NCBI RefSeq assembly: GCF_900106695.1
Contig: NZ_FNMZ01000002.1
Span: forward strand, 248,001 to 312,000
Direction: 5' to 3'
Source: Albimonas donghaensis
Lineage (GTDB): Bacteria; Pseudomonadota; Alphaproteobacteria; Rhodobacterales; Rhodobacteraceae
DNA length: 64,000 nt
Shown piece after piece: positions 34,925 to 44,877 of the stretch (within the stretch, counting starts at the first letter, position 1; every line of letters starts with the position of its first letter). The notes beneath the pieces are model-generated. The model was not told the DNA's origin. It worked only from the letters and a program-made list of their open reading frames with translations, and did no database searches. Position numbers and translations under genes: made by a program.

Positions 34925-36073
34925 ATGCCCTCCGCCCCGCACGACGCCGTCACCCTGCTCGGCCTCGAGTCCAGCTGCGACGAGACCGCCGCCGCCGTGG
35001 TCCGCGCGCGCCTGCGCGACGGCGTTCCCCAGGGGCCGGGCGAGATCCTGTCCTCCGTCGTCTTCGGCCAGGCCGACCTGCACGCGGCCTTCGGCGGCGT
35101 CGTCCCCGAGATCGCCGCCCGCGCCCATGCCGAGCGCCTGGACATCGCCGCCCTCCGCGCGCTGGAGGAGGCCGGGACCCCGCTCGCCTCGCTCGACGCG
35201 GTGGCCGCGACCGCCGGTCCCGGCCTGATCGGCGGCGTGCTGGCGGGCGTGATGTGCGGCAAGGGCATCGCCATGGGCGCGGGCCTGCCCTTCGTCGGCG
35301 TCAACCATCTGGCCGGCCACGCGCTCACCCCCCGCCTGACCGAGGGGCTGGCCTATCCCTACCTGCTGCTGCTCGTCTCCGGCGGGCATTGCCAGATCCT
35401 CGCGGTGCTGGGGCCCGAGCGTTTCCGGCGGCTGGGGACCTCCATCGACGACGCCCCGGGCGAGGCCTTCGACAAGACCGCCAAGCTGCTCGGCCTCGGC
35501 TATCCGGGCGGGCCGGAGGTGGAGCGGGCGGCGAAGACCGGCGACCCCTACCGTTTCGCCCTGCCCCGCCCGCTGCTGGACCGGCCCGGCTGCGAGATGT
35601 CGTTCTCCGGCCTCAAGACCGCGCTGCGGCGGGCCCGCGACCGGCTGGTGGAGGCGCAGGGCGGGATCACGCCGCAGGACCGCGCCGATCTGTGCGCCGG
35701 GTTCCAGGCGGCGACGGCGGAGGTGCTGTCGATCAAGACCGCGCGCGCCATGGACGCCTTCGCGGTGGATTACGCCGCGGACCTCGCCGCGGCGGGGACG
35801 GAGGCTCCCACGCTTGCAGTAGCCGGAGGGGTCGCGGCCAACACCCCCCTGCGCGCCGCGCTGACCGCGGCCTGCGCGGCGCGCGGCTGGCGCTTGTCGG
35901 CGCCGCCGCTGGCGCTGTGCACCGACAACGCCGCGATGATCGCCTGGGCGGGCGCCGAGCGGCTGTTGCGCCACGGGCCCGACCCGATGGACCTGCCCGC
36001 CCGCCCCCGCTGGCCGCTGGACCGCGAGGCCGCGCCCCTGATCGGCTCCGGCCGCAAGGGCGCCCGCGCCTGA
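34925..36073 (+). CDS. tsaD: tRNA N6-threonylcarbamoyladenosine transferase TsaD
   Basis: The 382-residue protein transfers the threonylcarbamoyl group to A37 of ANN-reading tRNAs, with TsaB and Tsa[16 protein letters not shown], the metal-binding HAEAL-type helix (here [10 protein letters not shown]), NHLAGHALT, the [12 protein letters not shown] loop, [19 protein letters not shown] and [10 protein letters not shown] are present. The start at 34925 gives the usual family N-terminus; upstream in-frame codons are repeats and low complexity. It is divergent from hemC, an arrangement I recall from other Rhodobacteraceae. Confidence 0.95.
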   Translation: MPSAPHDAVTLLGLESSCDETAAAVVRARLRDGVPQGPGEILSSVVFGQADLHAAFGGVVPEIAARAHAERLDIAALRALEEAGTPLASLDAVAATAGPGLIGGVLAGVMCGKGIAMGAGLPFVGVNHLAGHALTPRLTEGLAYPYLLLLVSGGHCQILAVLGPERFRRLGTSIDDAPGEAFDKTAKLLGLGYPGGPEVERAAKTGDPYRFALPRPLLDRPGCEMSFSGLKTALRRARDRLVEAQGGITPQDRADLCAGFQAATAEVLSIKTARAMDAFAVDYAADLAAAGTEAPTLAVAGGVAANTPLRAALTAACAARGWRLSAPPLALCTDNAAMIAWAGAERLLRHGPDPMDLPARPRWPLDREAAPLIGSGRKGARA

Positions 36074-36098
36074 TCCCTGATCCCTGATCTCTGATTGC
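36071..36098 (+). repeat. 7-bp tandem repeat at tsaD 3' end
   Basis: TGATCCC, TGATCCC, TGATCTC and TGATTGC follow one another and include the tsaD stop codon TGA. It is a short slippage-type repeat. Confidence 0.8.
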
Positions 36099-36250
36099 TG
36101 GTCACGGGAATCGCCGGCGGCGCCTCCCGTCCTCGCGCGCTTCCCCGATTGCGGGGGGGGGAGCGCCCAGAAGGGCCCAGCCAGGTCACTTAAAGGACGT
36201 CGTCCATAAATTTGATTGACTCCGTCCTCTAATTCCCGCCCCTTGCCCGG

Positions 36251-37270
36251 ATGACCCACCCCGCCCCAAGCCTCGCCGAGATCGACGCGGTCCGCCGCTT
36301 CAACCGCTTCGCCACCGCCCAGGCGGGGGCGCTGAACGCCGCGCTGCTCGGCTCGGGCCGCAGCCTGGCGGAAGCCCGCGTGCTGTGGGAGCTCGGCCAC
36401 TCCCCTCCGCGCAGCGCCGCCCGGCTGGCCGAGGCGCTGGCGCTCGACCCCGCCTATCTCGCCCGCATTCTGCGCCGCTTCCGTGAGGCCGGGCTGGCCG
36501 AAGCCGTCCCGGACCCGGCCGACGCCCGCGCCCGCATCGCGCGCCTGACCCCGGCCGGCGCCGCCGAGCTCGCCGGGCTCGAGGACGCCGCCCGCGCCGA
36601 GGTCCGCGCCCGGCTGGCCCCGCTCTCCGCCGCCGATCGGACCCGTTTGCTGACGGCGATGGCGCAGGTGGAGCGCGGGTTCGCCCCGTCCGCCCGTCCG
36701 GCCCCCGAACCGACCGCCGAAGAAAAGGTCCGGCTGCGCGCGCCCGGGCCGGGAGACATGGGCTGGGTCGTCTCCCGCCACGGCGCGCTCTACGCCGCCG
36801 AGTTCGGAATGACCGCGGCCTTCGAGGCGCTGGTGGCGCGCATCAGCGCCGATTTCATCGAGACCGCCGCCCCCGAGACCCATCGCGGCTGGATCGCCGC
36901 GCGGGGCGAGACCCGGCTGGGCGCGGTGTTCCTCGTCCCCGGCGACCCGCTGGACGGCGCCCCGGCGGACGCGCCGCCCCGCCGCCGGGCGGGAAAGCTT
37001 CGGATGCTGCTGGTGGAGCCGGAGGCGCGCGGTCTTGGCCTCGGCCGCCGACTGGTGTCGACCTGCATCGAGACCGCCCGCGCCCTGGGTTATCCGCGTC
37101 TCGACCTGTGGACCCATGACATGCTGACCGCGGCGCGCGCGCTCTACGCCGCGGAGGGCTTCGCGCGGGTTTCCTCGGCCCCGCACGAGGGTTTCGGCGT
37201 CCGCACGATGGAGGAGGTCTGGCGGCTGGATCTCGTCGCGGCGACCGCCCCCCTAACCGACCCCGCCTAA
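36251..37270 (+). CDS. MarR-type HTH / GNAT acetyltransferase fusion
   Basis: The 339-residue protein has a MarR winged helix in residues about 1-145 (LAEALALDPAYLARILRRFREAGL and DARARIARLT wing). A GNAT domain spans about 160-330 (MLLVEPEARGLGLGRRLVSTCIETAR is the acetyl-CoA loop). Such fusions act as regulators whose acetyltransferase substrate is unknown. The start follows an AT-rich upstream region with GGAC-GTCC dyads. The last residues TAPLTDPA and the stop fall in a 26-bp tandem duplication, so the C-terminal tail is an accident of repeat growth. It is convergent with the Lrp gene. Confidence 0.85.
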   Translation: MTHPAPSLAEIDAVRRFNRFATAQAGALNAALLGSGRSLAEARVLWELGHSPPRSAARLAEALALDPAYLARILRRFREAGLAEAVPDPADARARIARLTPAGAAELAGLEDAARAEVRARLAPLSAADRTRLLTAMAQVERGFAPSARPAPEPTAEEKVRLRAPGPGDMGWVVSRHGALYAAEFGMTAAFEALVARISADFIETAAPETHRGWIAARGETRLGAVFLVPGDPLDGAPADAPPRRRAGKLRMLLVEPEARGLGLGRRLVSTCIETARALGYPRLDLWTHDMLTAARALYAAEGFARVSSAPHEGFGVRTMEEVWRLDLVAATAPLTDPA

Positions 37271-37295
37271 CCGCCCCCCTAACCGACCCCGGCTA
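37244..37295 (+). repeat. 26-bp tandem duplication across two gene ends
   Basis: Bases 37244-37269 and 37270-37295 are identical except for one base. The first copy supplies the stop of the MarR-GNAT gene (TAA in the junction) and the second contains the stop of the convergent Lrp gene (TAG on the minus strand). Confidence 0.9.
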
Positions 37296-37805
37296 GAGGT
37301 GGTCCACCGGCAGGGCGGTGGTGAATTTCAGCTCCTCCATCGAGATCGAGGACGAGATCTGGCTGAAATCCATCCGCTCGATCATCGCCTTGTAGACCAG
37401 GTCGTAGGCGGCGATGTCCGGCACCACGACCTTGAGGATGTAGTCCACGTCGCCGGTCAGCCGGTAGGCCTCGGTGATCTCCGGAATCGCCTCGATCAGG
37501 GCGCGGAAATCGTCCAGCCAGGTCTTGGCGTGGCTGGGCACCTTGACCGAGATGAACACCGTCATCGGCACATTGGCCAGCCGCTGATCCACCAGCGCCA
37601 CCCGGGCGCGGATCACCCCGGTCTCCTCCAGCCGCTTGATGCGCCGCCAGCAGGGGGTGGGCGACAGGCCCACCTCCTCGGCGATGGAGGTGACCGGGCG
37701 GTCGACCTCCCGTTGCAGGATGTCGAGGATGCGGCGGTCGACCCCGTCGAAGACGTGGCCTTCCGCGCGATCGCCGCCGCGCCGGGGCTTGCCGGACTGG
37801 CTCAT
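37293..37805 (-). CDS. Lrp/AsnC-family transcriptional regulator
   Basis: The 170-residue protein has the AsnC helix-turn-helix (VDRRILDILQREVDRPVTSIAEEVGLSPTPCWRRIKRLEETGVI, residues about 22-65) followed by an RAM ligand-binding domain (DYILKVVVPDIAAYD). It overlaps the VOC gene by ATGA (37802-37805) and so is translated with it. Lrp-type proteins sense amino acids, and its place opposite the ABC transporter operon makes it the likely regulator of both arms. An N-terminal extension MSQSGKPRRGGDRAEG is basic and may be disordered. Confidence 0.9.
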   Translation of the reverse strand: MSQSGKPRRGGDRAEGHVFDGVDRRILDILQREVDRPVTSIAEEVGLSPTPCWRRIKRLEETGVIRARVALVDQRLANVPMTVFISVKVPSHAKTWLDDFRALIEAIPEITEAYRLTGDVDYILKVVVPDIAAYDLVYKAMIERMDFSQISSSISMEELKFTTALPVDHL

Positions 37806-38674
37806 TCCCCGACGAATTCCACGACCGAGCCGCAGGCCTCGCGCGGGCCGACCGCCAGCCCCCGCGCGGTCTCCATGAAGGGGATCCCGCGCTGGTCGAA
37901 GATGGCGCGCACCGGCTTGAGATCCGGCGTGTCGACCCGCAGCACCGCGAAGGCGCCCCTGGGCGTGAGGGAGAAGTCCACCTCCGGATAGGCGGCGGCG
38001 AGCGCCTCGCGGGTCAGGACCTCGATCGGCGCCGAGGCCGGCCCGTCCGCCACCCCGGTGGAGACCACGGCCCCGCCGTCCACATGGCGGATCGAGCCCC
38101 CGGCGAAGAGCCGCGCGAAGGCCGCCGCCGCCCCGTCGGGATCGTCGCAGCCCGCCACCACGCCGGCGATGCCCTGGGCGCCGTTGGGATGCTCCAGCAA
38201 GGAGGGCACCCAGACCATGTCGCGGGTCTTGTGGCGGCACATGAAGACAGTGCCCAGCGGATATTCGTGGGGCAGGAACTTCAGCGTGTCGAAGCTGGCC
38301 ATGCCCTCGGACCCGTCGGGCAGCGGCACGGGGCGGGAGAAGGAGCCGACCTCCTCGGTCTCGATCCCCTGCGCCGCCAGCCCCTCCCTGGCCGCGTGGG
38401 CGTCGTCGATGCGGCAGGCGACGGCGTGCAGGCCCTGGCCCTCGCGCTTGAGCATCTCGCGCCGGTCGGCGTTGCCGGGGACCTCGGCGATCATGCCCAG
38501 CAGCTCGAAATAGTCGTTGGGGAACATGATGGTGTGGTTGGCCGCGCCCTTGTGGGCCGAGTGCATGCCGCGCGGCGAGATGGTGAAGCCGAGACGCTCG
38601 AAGGCCTCGCAGCTTTCGTCGAGGTCGTTGACCATGAGGAAGACGTGATCGACGCCCTTCACCGGGTGGGTCAT
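37802..38674 (-). CDS. VOC/glyoxalase-like domain protein
   Basis: The 290-residue protein begins GVDHVFLMVNDLDESCEAFERLGF, a vicinal-oxygen-chelate start, then NHTIMFPNDYFELLGM. The whole matches the Glyoxalase_3-like family, two VOC modules with a His and Glu that could hold metal. The substrate is unknown. AGGAG precedes the ATG. It lies between the SDR and Lrp genes in one minus-strand unit, so it likely serves the same catabolic locus. Confidence 0.8.
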   Translation of the reverse strand: MTHPVKGVDHVFLMVNDLDESCEAFERLGFTISPRGMHSAHKGAANHTIMFPNDYFELLGMIAEVPGNADRREMLKREGQGLHAVACRIDDAHAAREGLAAQGIETEEVGSFSRPVPLPDGSEGMASFDTLKFLPHEYPLGTVFMCRHKTRDMVWVPSLLEHPNGAQGIAGVVAGCDDPDGAAAAFARLFAGGSIRHVDGGAVVSTGVADGPASAPIEVLTREALAAAYPEVDFSLTPRGAFAVLRVDTPDLKPVRAIFDQRGIPFMETARGLAVGPREACGSVVEFVGE

Positions 38675-38717
38675 CTGGGGGATCTCCTGAGGGGTTCGTT
38701 GACTGGGGGACGGACGG

Positions 38718-39446
38718 TCAGCGGGCCACCGGCCCGACCGTGATTTCGTGCACCGCCACGTTGGGGTTCATTCGGGCCACGAAGAGGGCCGCGTCGGCCA
38801 GATCCTCCGGCTGGATCATGGTCGCGGCCATTTCGGGCGTGTAGCCGGGACGGCGGGTCATCAGCGGGGTCGCCACCCCGCCGGGGTTGAGCGAGCAGGA
38901 GCGGATGCCGTTCGCCCCTTCCTCGGCGTTCAGGGTGGCGGACAGTTCCGACAGCGCGTGCTTGGAGGCGCCGTAGGGCACCCCGCCGCCCGCCGCCGGA
39001 AACCGCCCGGCCCAGGAGGACGTGTGCAGGATCACGCCCGAGCCCTGCGCGCGCATGGTCGGCAGCGCCGCGGCGATGGCGTTGAGCGCGCCTTTGACGT
39101 TGATGTCGATCACCGCCTCCCAGGCGGGCCAGTCGATATCCGCCCAGGTGCGGCGGGGGATGTTGAGTCCGGCATTGTTGCATAGCATATCGAGCCGGCC
39201 GGTCGCCTCGACGACGCGCGCAGCGGCGGCGGCCATGCCCTCGCGGTCCATGACATCGCAGGGCAGGACCATGGCGCGGCCGCCCCCGGCCGCGATCTCC
39301 TCGCCCAGCGCCTCCAGCGGCGCGGCCTGGCGGCCGGTGAGGGCCACCGCGCATCCCGCGTTCGCGAAGGCGCGGGCCATGGCCTGCCCGATCCCCGAGC
39401 CGGCGCCGGTGATCCACACGGACCACTGTGAAATTTCATTCTGCAT
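38718..39446 (-). CDS. Short-chain dehydrogenase/reductase
   Basis: The 242-residue classical SDR has the cofactor motif TGAGSGIGQAMA, NNAGLN, the catalytic Ser in TSSWAG and YGASK (Tyr-x-x-x-Lys), then PGGVATPLM. The start at 39446 (MQNEISQW) has GGAGGG upstream; an ATG at 39470 would add eight basic residues. It heads the SDR-VOC-Lrp unit and is divergent from the ABC transporter operon across 189 bases, so it probably oxidises or reduces an intermediate of that pathway. Confidence 0.88.
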   Translation of the reverse strand: MQNEISQWSVWITGAGSGIGQAMARAFANAGCAVALTGRQAAPLEALGEEIAAGGGRAMVLPCDVMDREGMAAAAARVVEATGRLDMLCNNAGLNIPRRTWADIDWPAWEAVIDINVKGALNAIAAALPTMRAQGSGVILHTSSWAGRFPAAGGGVPYGASKHALSELSATLNAEEGANGIRSCSLNPGGVATPLMTRRPGYTPEMAATMIQPEDLADAALFVARMNPNVAVHEITVGPVAR

Positions 39447-39635
39447 CTTCGCCCTCCGGTGGCGTTTCATGCCACGATGATCCCCTTGCGTAGGGATTGC
39501 ATCAGGAAAAATGCCGCGTCGCGAAAAAATCAGGTTGACTCTACCCTTGTTGCGGCGCGGAATCCAAGCGCTCAAGGATGCGCCGGCTCCCGATGAATGG
39601 CGGCGCCCGCACGACAGGTTCGACAGGAGGGACTC

Positions 39636-41240
39636 ATGAACATCTCTACCGGGCGGTTCGGCCCGCTTCTCGCCGGCGCGATGGCGGCGTTCGCCGTCAC
39701 CGCGGCCGCCGTGGACGCCGACGCGCAGGAGCCCAAGCGCGGCGGCACCGCCATCATCCAGATGAAGGGCGAGCAGCGCATTCTCAACCCCGCGCTGCGC
39801 GCCTCCACCGGCGTCTACTACATCACCGGCAAGATCGTCGAGCCGCTGATCGACAAGTCCTATGACGGCTACGAGCCGGTGCTGGCGACCGAGTGGTCGT
39901 CCTCCGAGGACGGGCTGGAGATCACCTTCAAGCTCCGCGAGGGCGTGAAGTGGCATGACGGCGAGGACTTCACCTGCGACGACGTCTCCTTCACCGCCAT
40001 GAACATGTGGAAGGAGCTGCTGAACTACTCGACCACGCTTCAGCAGAACCTCGAGGCGGTGGATTGCCCGGACCCGCATACCGCGGTGTTCAAGTATTCC
40101 AAGCCGATGCCGATGGACCTGATGCTCGCGGCCATGCCCGATCTCGGCCATCCGATGCCCGCGCACCTCTATGAGGGCACGGACATCCTGAAGAACGAGC
40201 ACAACACCGCCCCCGTGGGCACCGGCCCGTTCAAGTTCGTCGAATACCAGCGCGGCCAGTACGTGATCGCCGAGCGCAACGACGACTACTGGCGCGGCGA
40301 GGAATACCCCTATCTCGACCGCATCGTGTGGCGGTTCATCACCGACAGCTCCGCCGCCGCCGCGGCGCTGGAAGCCGGCGAGGTCCACGAATCCGGCTTC
40401 ATCGGCGTGTCGATGGCCGACGTGGAGCGTCTGTCGGAAGACGACCGCTTCGACGTGGGCACCAAGGGCTATGAGAACAACGTCGCCCACTCCACCGTCG
40501 AGTTCAATCACCGCAACCCGATCCTCGCGGATCTGAAGGTGCGCCAGGCGATCTACCACGCGCTGGACATCGACGCGGCGATCGAGACCATCATGCGCGG
40601 CTACGCCAAGCCGGGCCGGGGTCCGGTGCCCTCGACGGGCGGCGCCAACTACACCGACGACGTGCCGACCTATCCGTTCGACATCGAGAAGGCCAAGGCC
40701 ATGCTCGACGAGGCCGGCTACCCCGCGGGCGACGACGGCGTGCGCTTCAAGCTGCGTCACCGCCCGGCGCCCTGGGGCGAGTACACCCAGCTCTGGGCCG
40801 AGTTCTACGCGCAGAGCCTCAAGAAGGTCGGCATCGACGTCGAGATCCTGACCAACGACGCCCCGGGCTTCCTGACCGGCGTCTACCGGGACCACGACTT
40901 CGACACCGCCAACGGCTGGCACCAGTTCCGGGCGGACCCGGCGGTGTCGACGATGGTGTGGCTGCGCTCGGGCTCGCCGAACGGCACGCCCTGGACCAAC
41001 CAGTTCGGCTGGCAGTCCGATGAGGTCGACGCGATGATCGACGCCGCCGCCTCGGAGCTGGACCCGGAGAAGCGGGCGGAGATGTATCACGAGCTGCAGC
41101 GCATCTCGATGGCCGAGCTGCCGGTGATCTTCGCGATCGAGCATCCCTTCATCTCGGTCACCAGCAAGAAGCTGATCAACCACCACAACACCCCGCGGTG
41201 GAACTCTTCGAGCTGGTACGACCTCTGGCTCGACCAGTGA
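39636..41240 (+). CDS. ABC transporter periplasmic substrate-binding protein (family 5, peptide/opine type)
   Basis: The 534-residue protein has a signal peptide (cleavage near residue 31, ADAQ-EP) and the SBP_bac_5 pattern: EPLIDKSYDGYEPVLATEW, FKLREGVKWHDGEDFTCDDV, APVGTGPFKFVEYQRGQ, VRQAIYHALDID and EKAKAMLDEAGYP. It binds a small peptide-like or amino-acid-conjugate ligand in the periplasm. AGGAGGG precedes the ATG at 39636. A strong hairpin after the gene probably raises its level relative to the permeases, as is common for binding proteins. It is the first gene of a seven- to eight-gene operon. Confidence 0.93.
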   Translation: MNISTGRFGPLLAGAMAAFAVTAAAVDADAQEPKRGGTAIIQMKGEQRILNPALRASTGVYYITGKIVEPLIDKSYDGYEPVLATEWSSSEDGLEITFKLREGVKWHDGEDFTCDDVSFTAMNMWKELLNYSTTLQQNLEAVDCPDPHTAVFKYSKPMPMDLMLAAMPDLGHPMPAHLYEGTDILKNEHNTAPVGTGPFKFVEYQRGQYVIAERNDDYWRGEEYPYLDRIVWRFITDSSAAAAALEAGEVHESGFIGVSMADVERLSEDDRFDVGTKGYENNVAHSTVEFNHRNPILADLKVRQAIYHALDIDAAIETIMRGYAKPGRGPVPSTGGANYTDDVPTYPFDIEKAKAMLDEAGYPAGDDGVRFKLRHRPAPWGEYTQLWAEFYAQSLKKVGIDVEILTNDAPGFLTGVYRDHDFDTANGWHQFRADPAVSTMVWLRSGSPNGTPWTNQFGWQSDEVDAMIDAAASELDPEKRAEMYHELQRISMAELPVIFAIEHPFISVTSKKLINHHNTPRWNSSSWYDLWLDQ

Positions 41241-41246
41241 TCTGAC

Positions 41247-41278
41247 GGGCGGCGGCCGGGGGGTCCCGGCCGCCGCCC
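41247..41278 (+). terminator. Intra-operon hairpin after the binding-protein gene
   Basis: GGGCGGCGGCCGGG and CCCGGCCGCCGCCC form a perfect 14-bp stem around GGGT, without a T-run. It is likely to stabilise or partially terminate the transcript between the binding-protein and permease genes. Confidence 0.65.
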
Positions 41279-41372
41279 TCCCCCTGCGCGGATCCCCCGC
41301 GCGACCGACCTGCGCCGCCCCTGCGCCGCCCCGCGCCCCGGCGCCGGCGCGACCCGAGGACCACAAAGCCCG

Positions 41373-42347
41373 ATGCCCATTCTGATCTACGCGCTGCGAC
41401 GCGCGCTCCAGGCCGTTCCGGTGATCATCCTGATCATGATCGGCGCCTTCCTGCTGCTGAAGCTCGCGCCCGGCGACACGGTGGACGCGCTGGTGGGCGA
41501 CATGGGCGGGGCCGACGCCCAGTTCATCGCGCGGCTGCGCGCCGAATACGGGCTGGACCAGCCGATCTGGGTCCAGCTGTGGCGCTACATGATCAAGTTC
41601 CTGCAGTTCGATTTCGGCTGGTCCTTCGTCTACGAGCAGCCGGTCTCGGTGGTGCTGATGGAACGGATCGGCACGACCCTGATGCTGATGGCCGCGTCCC
41701 TGTTCTTCGCCTTCACCTTCGGCGTCGGGCTTGGCGCGATCGCCGCGCGGAAGGCCTATTCGACCACCGACAACGTGATCTCGACCCTCGGGCTGGTGTT
41801 CTACGCGACCCCCTCCTTCTTCCTGAGCCTGATGATGATCGTCGTCTTCTCGGTGAAGCTGGGCTGGCTGCCGGTCGGCGGGATCAAGACCGTGGCGGGC
41901 TTCTACACCGGCTGGAAACATGTCTGGGACGTGGCCCTTCACCTGGTGATGCCGACCGCGGCGCTGTCGCTGATCTATCTCGCCTTCTACCTGCGCCTGA
42001 TGCGCGCCTCCGTGCTGGAGGTGGCCGAGCTGGACTATGTGCGCACCGCGCGGGCCAAGGGCGCGGGCGAGGCGCGGCTGATGTTCCACCACATCATGCG
42101 CAACGCGCTGCTGCCGGTGATCACGCTGCTCGGCCTGCAATTCTCGACGCTGCTCGGCGGCTCGGTGGTGGTGGAGTCGGTGTTCTCCCTGCCCGGCCTC
42201 GGGTCGCTCGCCTACCAGTCGGTCGTGCAGCGCGACCTCAACACCCTCATGGGCATCATCTTCATGAGCTCGGTCGTGGTGGTGGCGGTCAACTTCCTGA
42301 CCGACCTTCTCTACGCCCGTCTCGACAGCCGGATCGAACTCGCATGA
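41373..42347 (+). CDS. ABC transporter permease, DppB/OppB type
   Basis: The 324-residue inner-membrane protein has the N-terminal ALRRALQAVPVIILIMIGAFLLLKLAPGD segment, several hydrophobic spans and the EAA loop (RTARAKGAGEARLMFHHIMRNALLPVITLLG) that contacts the ATPase. It imports the ligand delivered by the upstream binding protein. The stop overlaps the next permease start (ATGA, 42344-42347). Confidence 0.92.
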   Translation: MPILIYALRRALQAVPVIILIMIGAFLLLKLAPGDTVDALVGDMGGADAQFIARLRAEYGLDQPIWVQLWRYMIKFLQFDFGWSFVYEQPVSVVLMERIGTTLMLMAASLFFAFTFGVGLGAIAARKAYSTTDNVISTLGLVFYATPSFFLSLMMIVVFSVKLGWLPVGGIKTVAGFYTGWKHVWDVALHLVMPTAALSLIYLAFYLRLMRASVLEVAELDYVRTARAKGAGEARLMFHHIMRNALLPVITLLGLQFSTLLGGSVVVESVFSLPGLGSLAYQSVVQRDLNTLMGIIFMSSVVVVAVNFLTDLLYARLDSRIELA

Positions 42348-43225
42348 GCCTCGCCGAAGCCTCCGCCCTGCCGCCCGAGGAGCCGTCCCGCGCCCTCGTG
42401 TTCTGGCGCCGTTACCGTCGCAACAAGGCCGCCGTGCTGGGCCTGTTCCTGCTGGGCGTGATCGTCCTGCTGGCCCTGACCGCGGGCCTCTACGAACCCG
42501 TGGACCCGCTGCGCCGCGCCGGCGAGCCGTTGATCTGGCCCTTCCAGGACTGGGCGACGCCGCTGGGCACCGACCAGCTGGGCCGCGACATCCTCGCGGG
42601 GATCTTCCACGGCGCCCGCATCAGCCTGATGATCGGGGTGGTCGCCACGCTGATCTCCATCGCCATCGGCGTGGTGATCGGGGCGATCGCGGGCTATTTC
42701 GGCGGCTGGGTCGACGACGTGCTGATGCGCGTGACCGAGGCCTTCCAGACCGTGCCCAACTTCGTGCTGCTGCTGACGCTGGTGGCGATCCTGGGCAGCA
42801 GCATCGAGAACATCGTGCTGGCCATCGGCATCGTGTCCTGGACCGCCCCCGCCCGCCTGGCGCGCGCCGAGTTCATGTCGCTGCGCCGGCGCGAGTTCAT
42901 CGAGGCGGTGCGCAATCTGGGCGTCGGCGACATGGCCATCATCTTCAAGGAGATCCTGCCCAACGCCCTGCCCCCGGTCGTGGTCTACGCCTCGGTCATC
43001 ATGGCGCTGGCGATCCTGCTGGAGAGCGCGCTGGCCTTCCTCGGGCTGGGCGATCCCAACTACGCGAGCTGGGGCAACATGATCGGCCAGGGCCGGTCCG
43101 TGCTGCGGGTCGAGTGGTTCGTGGCCGCCATCCCCGGCATCGCCATCGTGCTGACCGTGCTGAGCTTCTCGCTTCTGGGCGAGGGCCTGAACGAGGCCCT
43201 GAACCCCCGGCAGAAGAAGGGATGA
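42344..43225 (+). CDS. ABC transporter permease, DppC/OppC type
   Basis: The 293-residue protein has the OppC N-terminal segment RRYRRNKAAVLGLFLLGVIVLLAL, the LGTDQLGRDILAGIFHGARISLMIG region and the EAA loop RREFIEAVRNLGVGDMAIIFKEILPNALPPVV. It pairs with the DppB-type permease. It is coupled by ATGA overlaps to both neighbours. Confidence 0.92.
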   Translation: MSLAEASALPPEEPSRALVFWRRYRRNKAAVLGLFLLGVIVLLALTAGLYEPVDPLRRAGEPLIWPFQDWATPLGTDQLGRDILAGIFHGARISLMIGVVATLISIAIGVVIGAIAGYFGGWVDDVLMRVTEAFQTVPNFVLLLTLVAILGSSIENIVLAIGIVSWTAPARLARAEFMSLRRREFIEAVRNLGVGDMAIIFKEILPNALPPVVVYASVIMALAILLESALAFLGLGDPNYASWGNMIGQGRSVLRVEWFVAAIPGIAIVLTVLSFSLLGEGLNEALNPRQKKG

Positions 43226-44877
43226 GCGACGTGGCAGACACCCCCACCCCCATCCTCGAAATCGAGAACCTCCGCGTCTCCCTGCCCAAGGGGGCCGACC
43301 GGCCCTACGCGCTGGACGGGCTGAACCTGACCGTGAACCCCGGCGAGATCGTCTGTCTCGTGGGCGAGAGCGGATCGGGCAAGAGCCTCGCGGCCGGCGC
43401 CGTGATGCGCCTGCTGCCCGAGCCGCTGGTGCGCATGTCCGGCGGGTCGGTGAAGTTCGACGGACAGGACCTGTCGACGCTGACCGAGGCGCAGATGCGC
43501 GGGCTGCGCGGCGACCGCATGGCGATGATCTTTCAGGAGCCGATGACGGCGCTGAACCCGCAGAAGACCGTGGGCTGGCAGATCGACGAGGTGTTGCGGC
43601 TGCATACCGACATGGGCGCCAAGGCGCGCAAGGCGCGTGCGCTGGAGATGCTGCGCGACGTGCATATCCCCGACCCGGACAGCGCCTTCAACGCCTATCC
43701 GCACCAGGTCTCGGGCGGGCAGCGGCAGCGGGTGATGATCGCCATGGCGCTGGCCATGTCGCCCCGGCTGGTGATCGCGGACGAGCCGACCACCGCGCTC
43801 GACGTCACCACCCAGTTGCAGATCCTGCGCCTGATCCGGGAGCTTCAGGCCTCCCAGGGCTCGGGCATCCTGTTCATCACCCATGATTTCGGCGTGGTGG
43901 CGGAGATCGCCGACAAGGTGGCCGTCCTGCGCCAGGGCGAACTGGTGGAGCACGGGCCGGCGGACGACGTGCTGAACCGCCCCCGGCACCCCTATACCCG
44001 CGCCCTGATCGCCGCCGTCCCCGACCTGCGCCCCCCCGCCCCGCGCGATTTCTCCGACGCGCCGGTGGTGCTGAAGGCCGAGGGGATGCTCAAGACCTTC
44101 AAGGCCCGCGGCGGCATGTTCACCGGCAAGCGCAAGGCGGTGGCGGCGGTGGACCATGTCTCCTTCGACATCCGCCGGGGCGAGACGCTGGGCGTGGTGG
44201 GCGAGAGCGGCTCGGGCAAGACCACCGTCTCCCGCTGCGTGACCCGGCTGCTGGAAGCCGACGGCGGCCGCGCCGAGCTGGACGGGCGGGACATCCTGAA
44301 CGCCGACGCCCGGACCCTGCGGGCCATGCGCGCCGAGATCCAGATGGTGTTCCAGGACCCCATGGCCTCGCTCAACCCGCGCAAGCGGGTGGTGGACCTG
44401 ATCGCGCAGGGCCCCATCGTGCACGGCATGAACCCCGGCAAGGCCCGCGAGAAGGCGCGCGAGCTGCTGGCGCTGGTGGAACTGTCCCCCGCCGCGGCCG
44501 AGCGTTATCCGCACGAGTTCTCCGGCGGGCAGCGCCAGCGCATCGGCATCGCCCGCGCGCTGGCGATGGAGCCCAAGGTGATCGTGGCGGACGAGCCTGT
44601 CTCCGCGCTCGACGTCTCCGTGCAGGCGCAGGTGCTGCGGCTGCTCGCCGACCTGCGCGAACGGCTGGACCTGTCGCTGCTCTTCGTCACCCATGACCTG
44701 CGCGTCGCCGCCCAGCTCTGCGATCGCGTGGCGGTGATGGAGAAGGGCAAGATCGTGGAGATGGGGACCGTGGCCGAGATCTTCGCCGCCCCCGCCCATC
44801 CCTACACCCGCAAACTGCTTTCCTCGATTCCCGGCCGGGACTGGGTTCCGCCGGTGCTTAAGGACGACGCCGCATGA
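43222..44877 (+). CDS. ABC transporter ATPase with two nucleotide-binding domains (DppD-DppF fusion)
   Basis: The 551-residue protein holds two complete ABC modules. The first has Walker A GESGSGKS near residue 52, signature VSGGQRQR and Walker [12 protein letters not shown]. The second has GESGSGKT near residue 330, FSGGQRQR and [12 protein letters not shown]. Each ends with the RHPYTR/AHPYTR oligopeptide-type tail. It energises the importer at the cytosolic face. It overlaps both neighbours by ATGA. Confidence 0.94.
   Translation: MSDVADTPTPILEIENLRVSLPKGADRPYALDGLNLTVNPGEIVCLVGESGSGKSLAAGAVMRLLPEPLVRMSGGSVKFDGQDLSTLTEAQMRGLRGDRMAMIFQEPMTALNPQKTVGWQIDEVLRLHTDMGAKARKARALEMLRDVHIPDPDSAFNAYPHQVSGGQRQRVMIAMALAMSPRLVIADEPTTALDVTTQLQILRLIRELQASQGSGILFITHDFGVVAEIADKVAVLRQGELVEHGPADDVLNRPRHPYTRALIAAVPDLRPPAPRDFSDAPVVLKAEGMLKTFKARGGMFTGKRKAVAAVDHVSFDIRRGETLGVVGESGSGKTTVSRCVTRLLEADGGRAELDGRDILNADARTLRAMRAEIQMVFQDPMASLNPRKRVVDLIAQGPIVHGMNPGKAREKARELLALVELSPAAAERYPHEFSGGQRQRIGIARALAMEPKVIVADEPVSALDVSVQAQVLRLLADLRERLDLSLLFVTHDLRVAAQLCDRVAVMEKGKIVEMGTVAEIFAAPAHPYTRKLLSSIPGRDWVPPVLKDDAA

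Noticed and set aside
38718-42140. 1140-codon minus-strand frame containing the SDR at its C-terminus
   Set aside because: Only the last 242 codons are the SDR. The rest is antisense to the binding-protein and permease genes.
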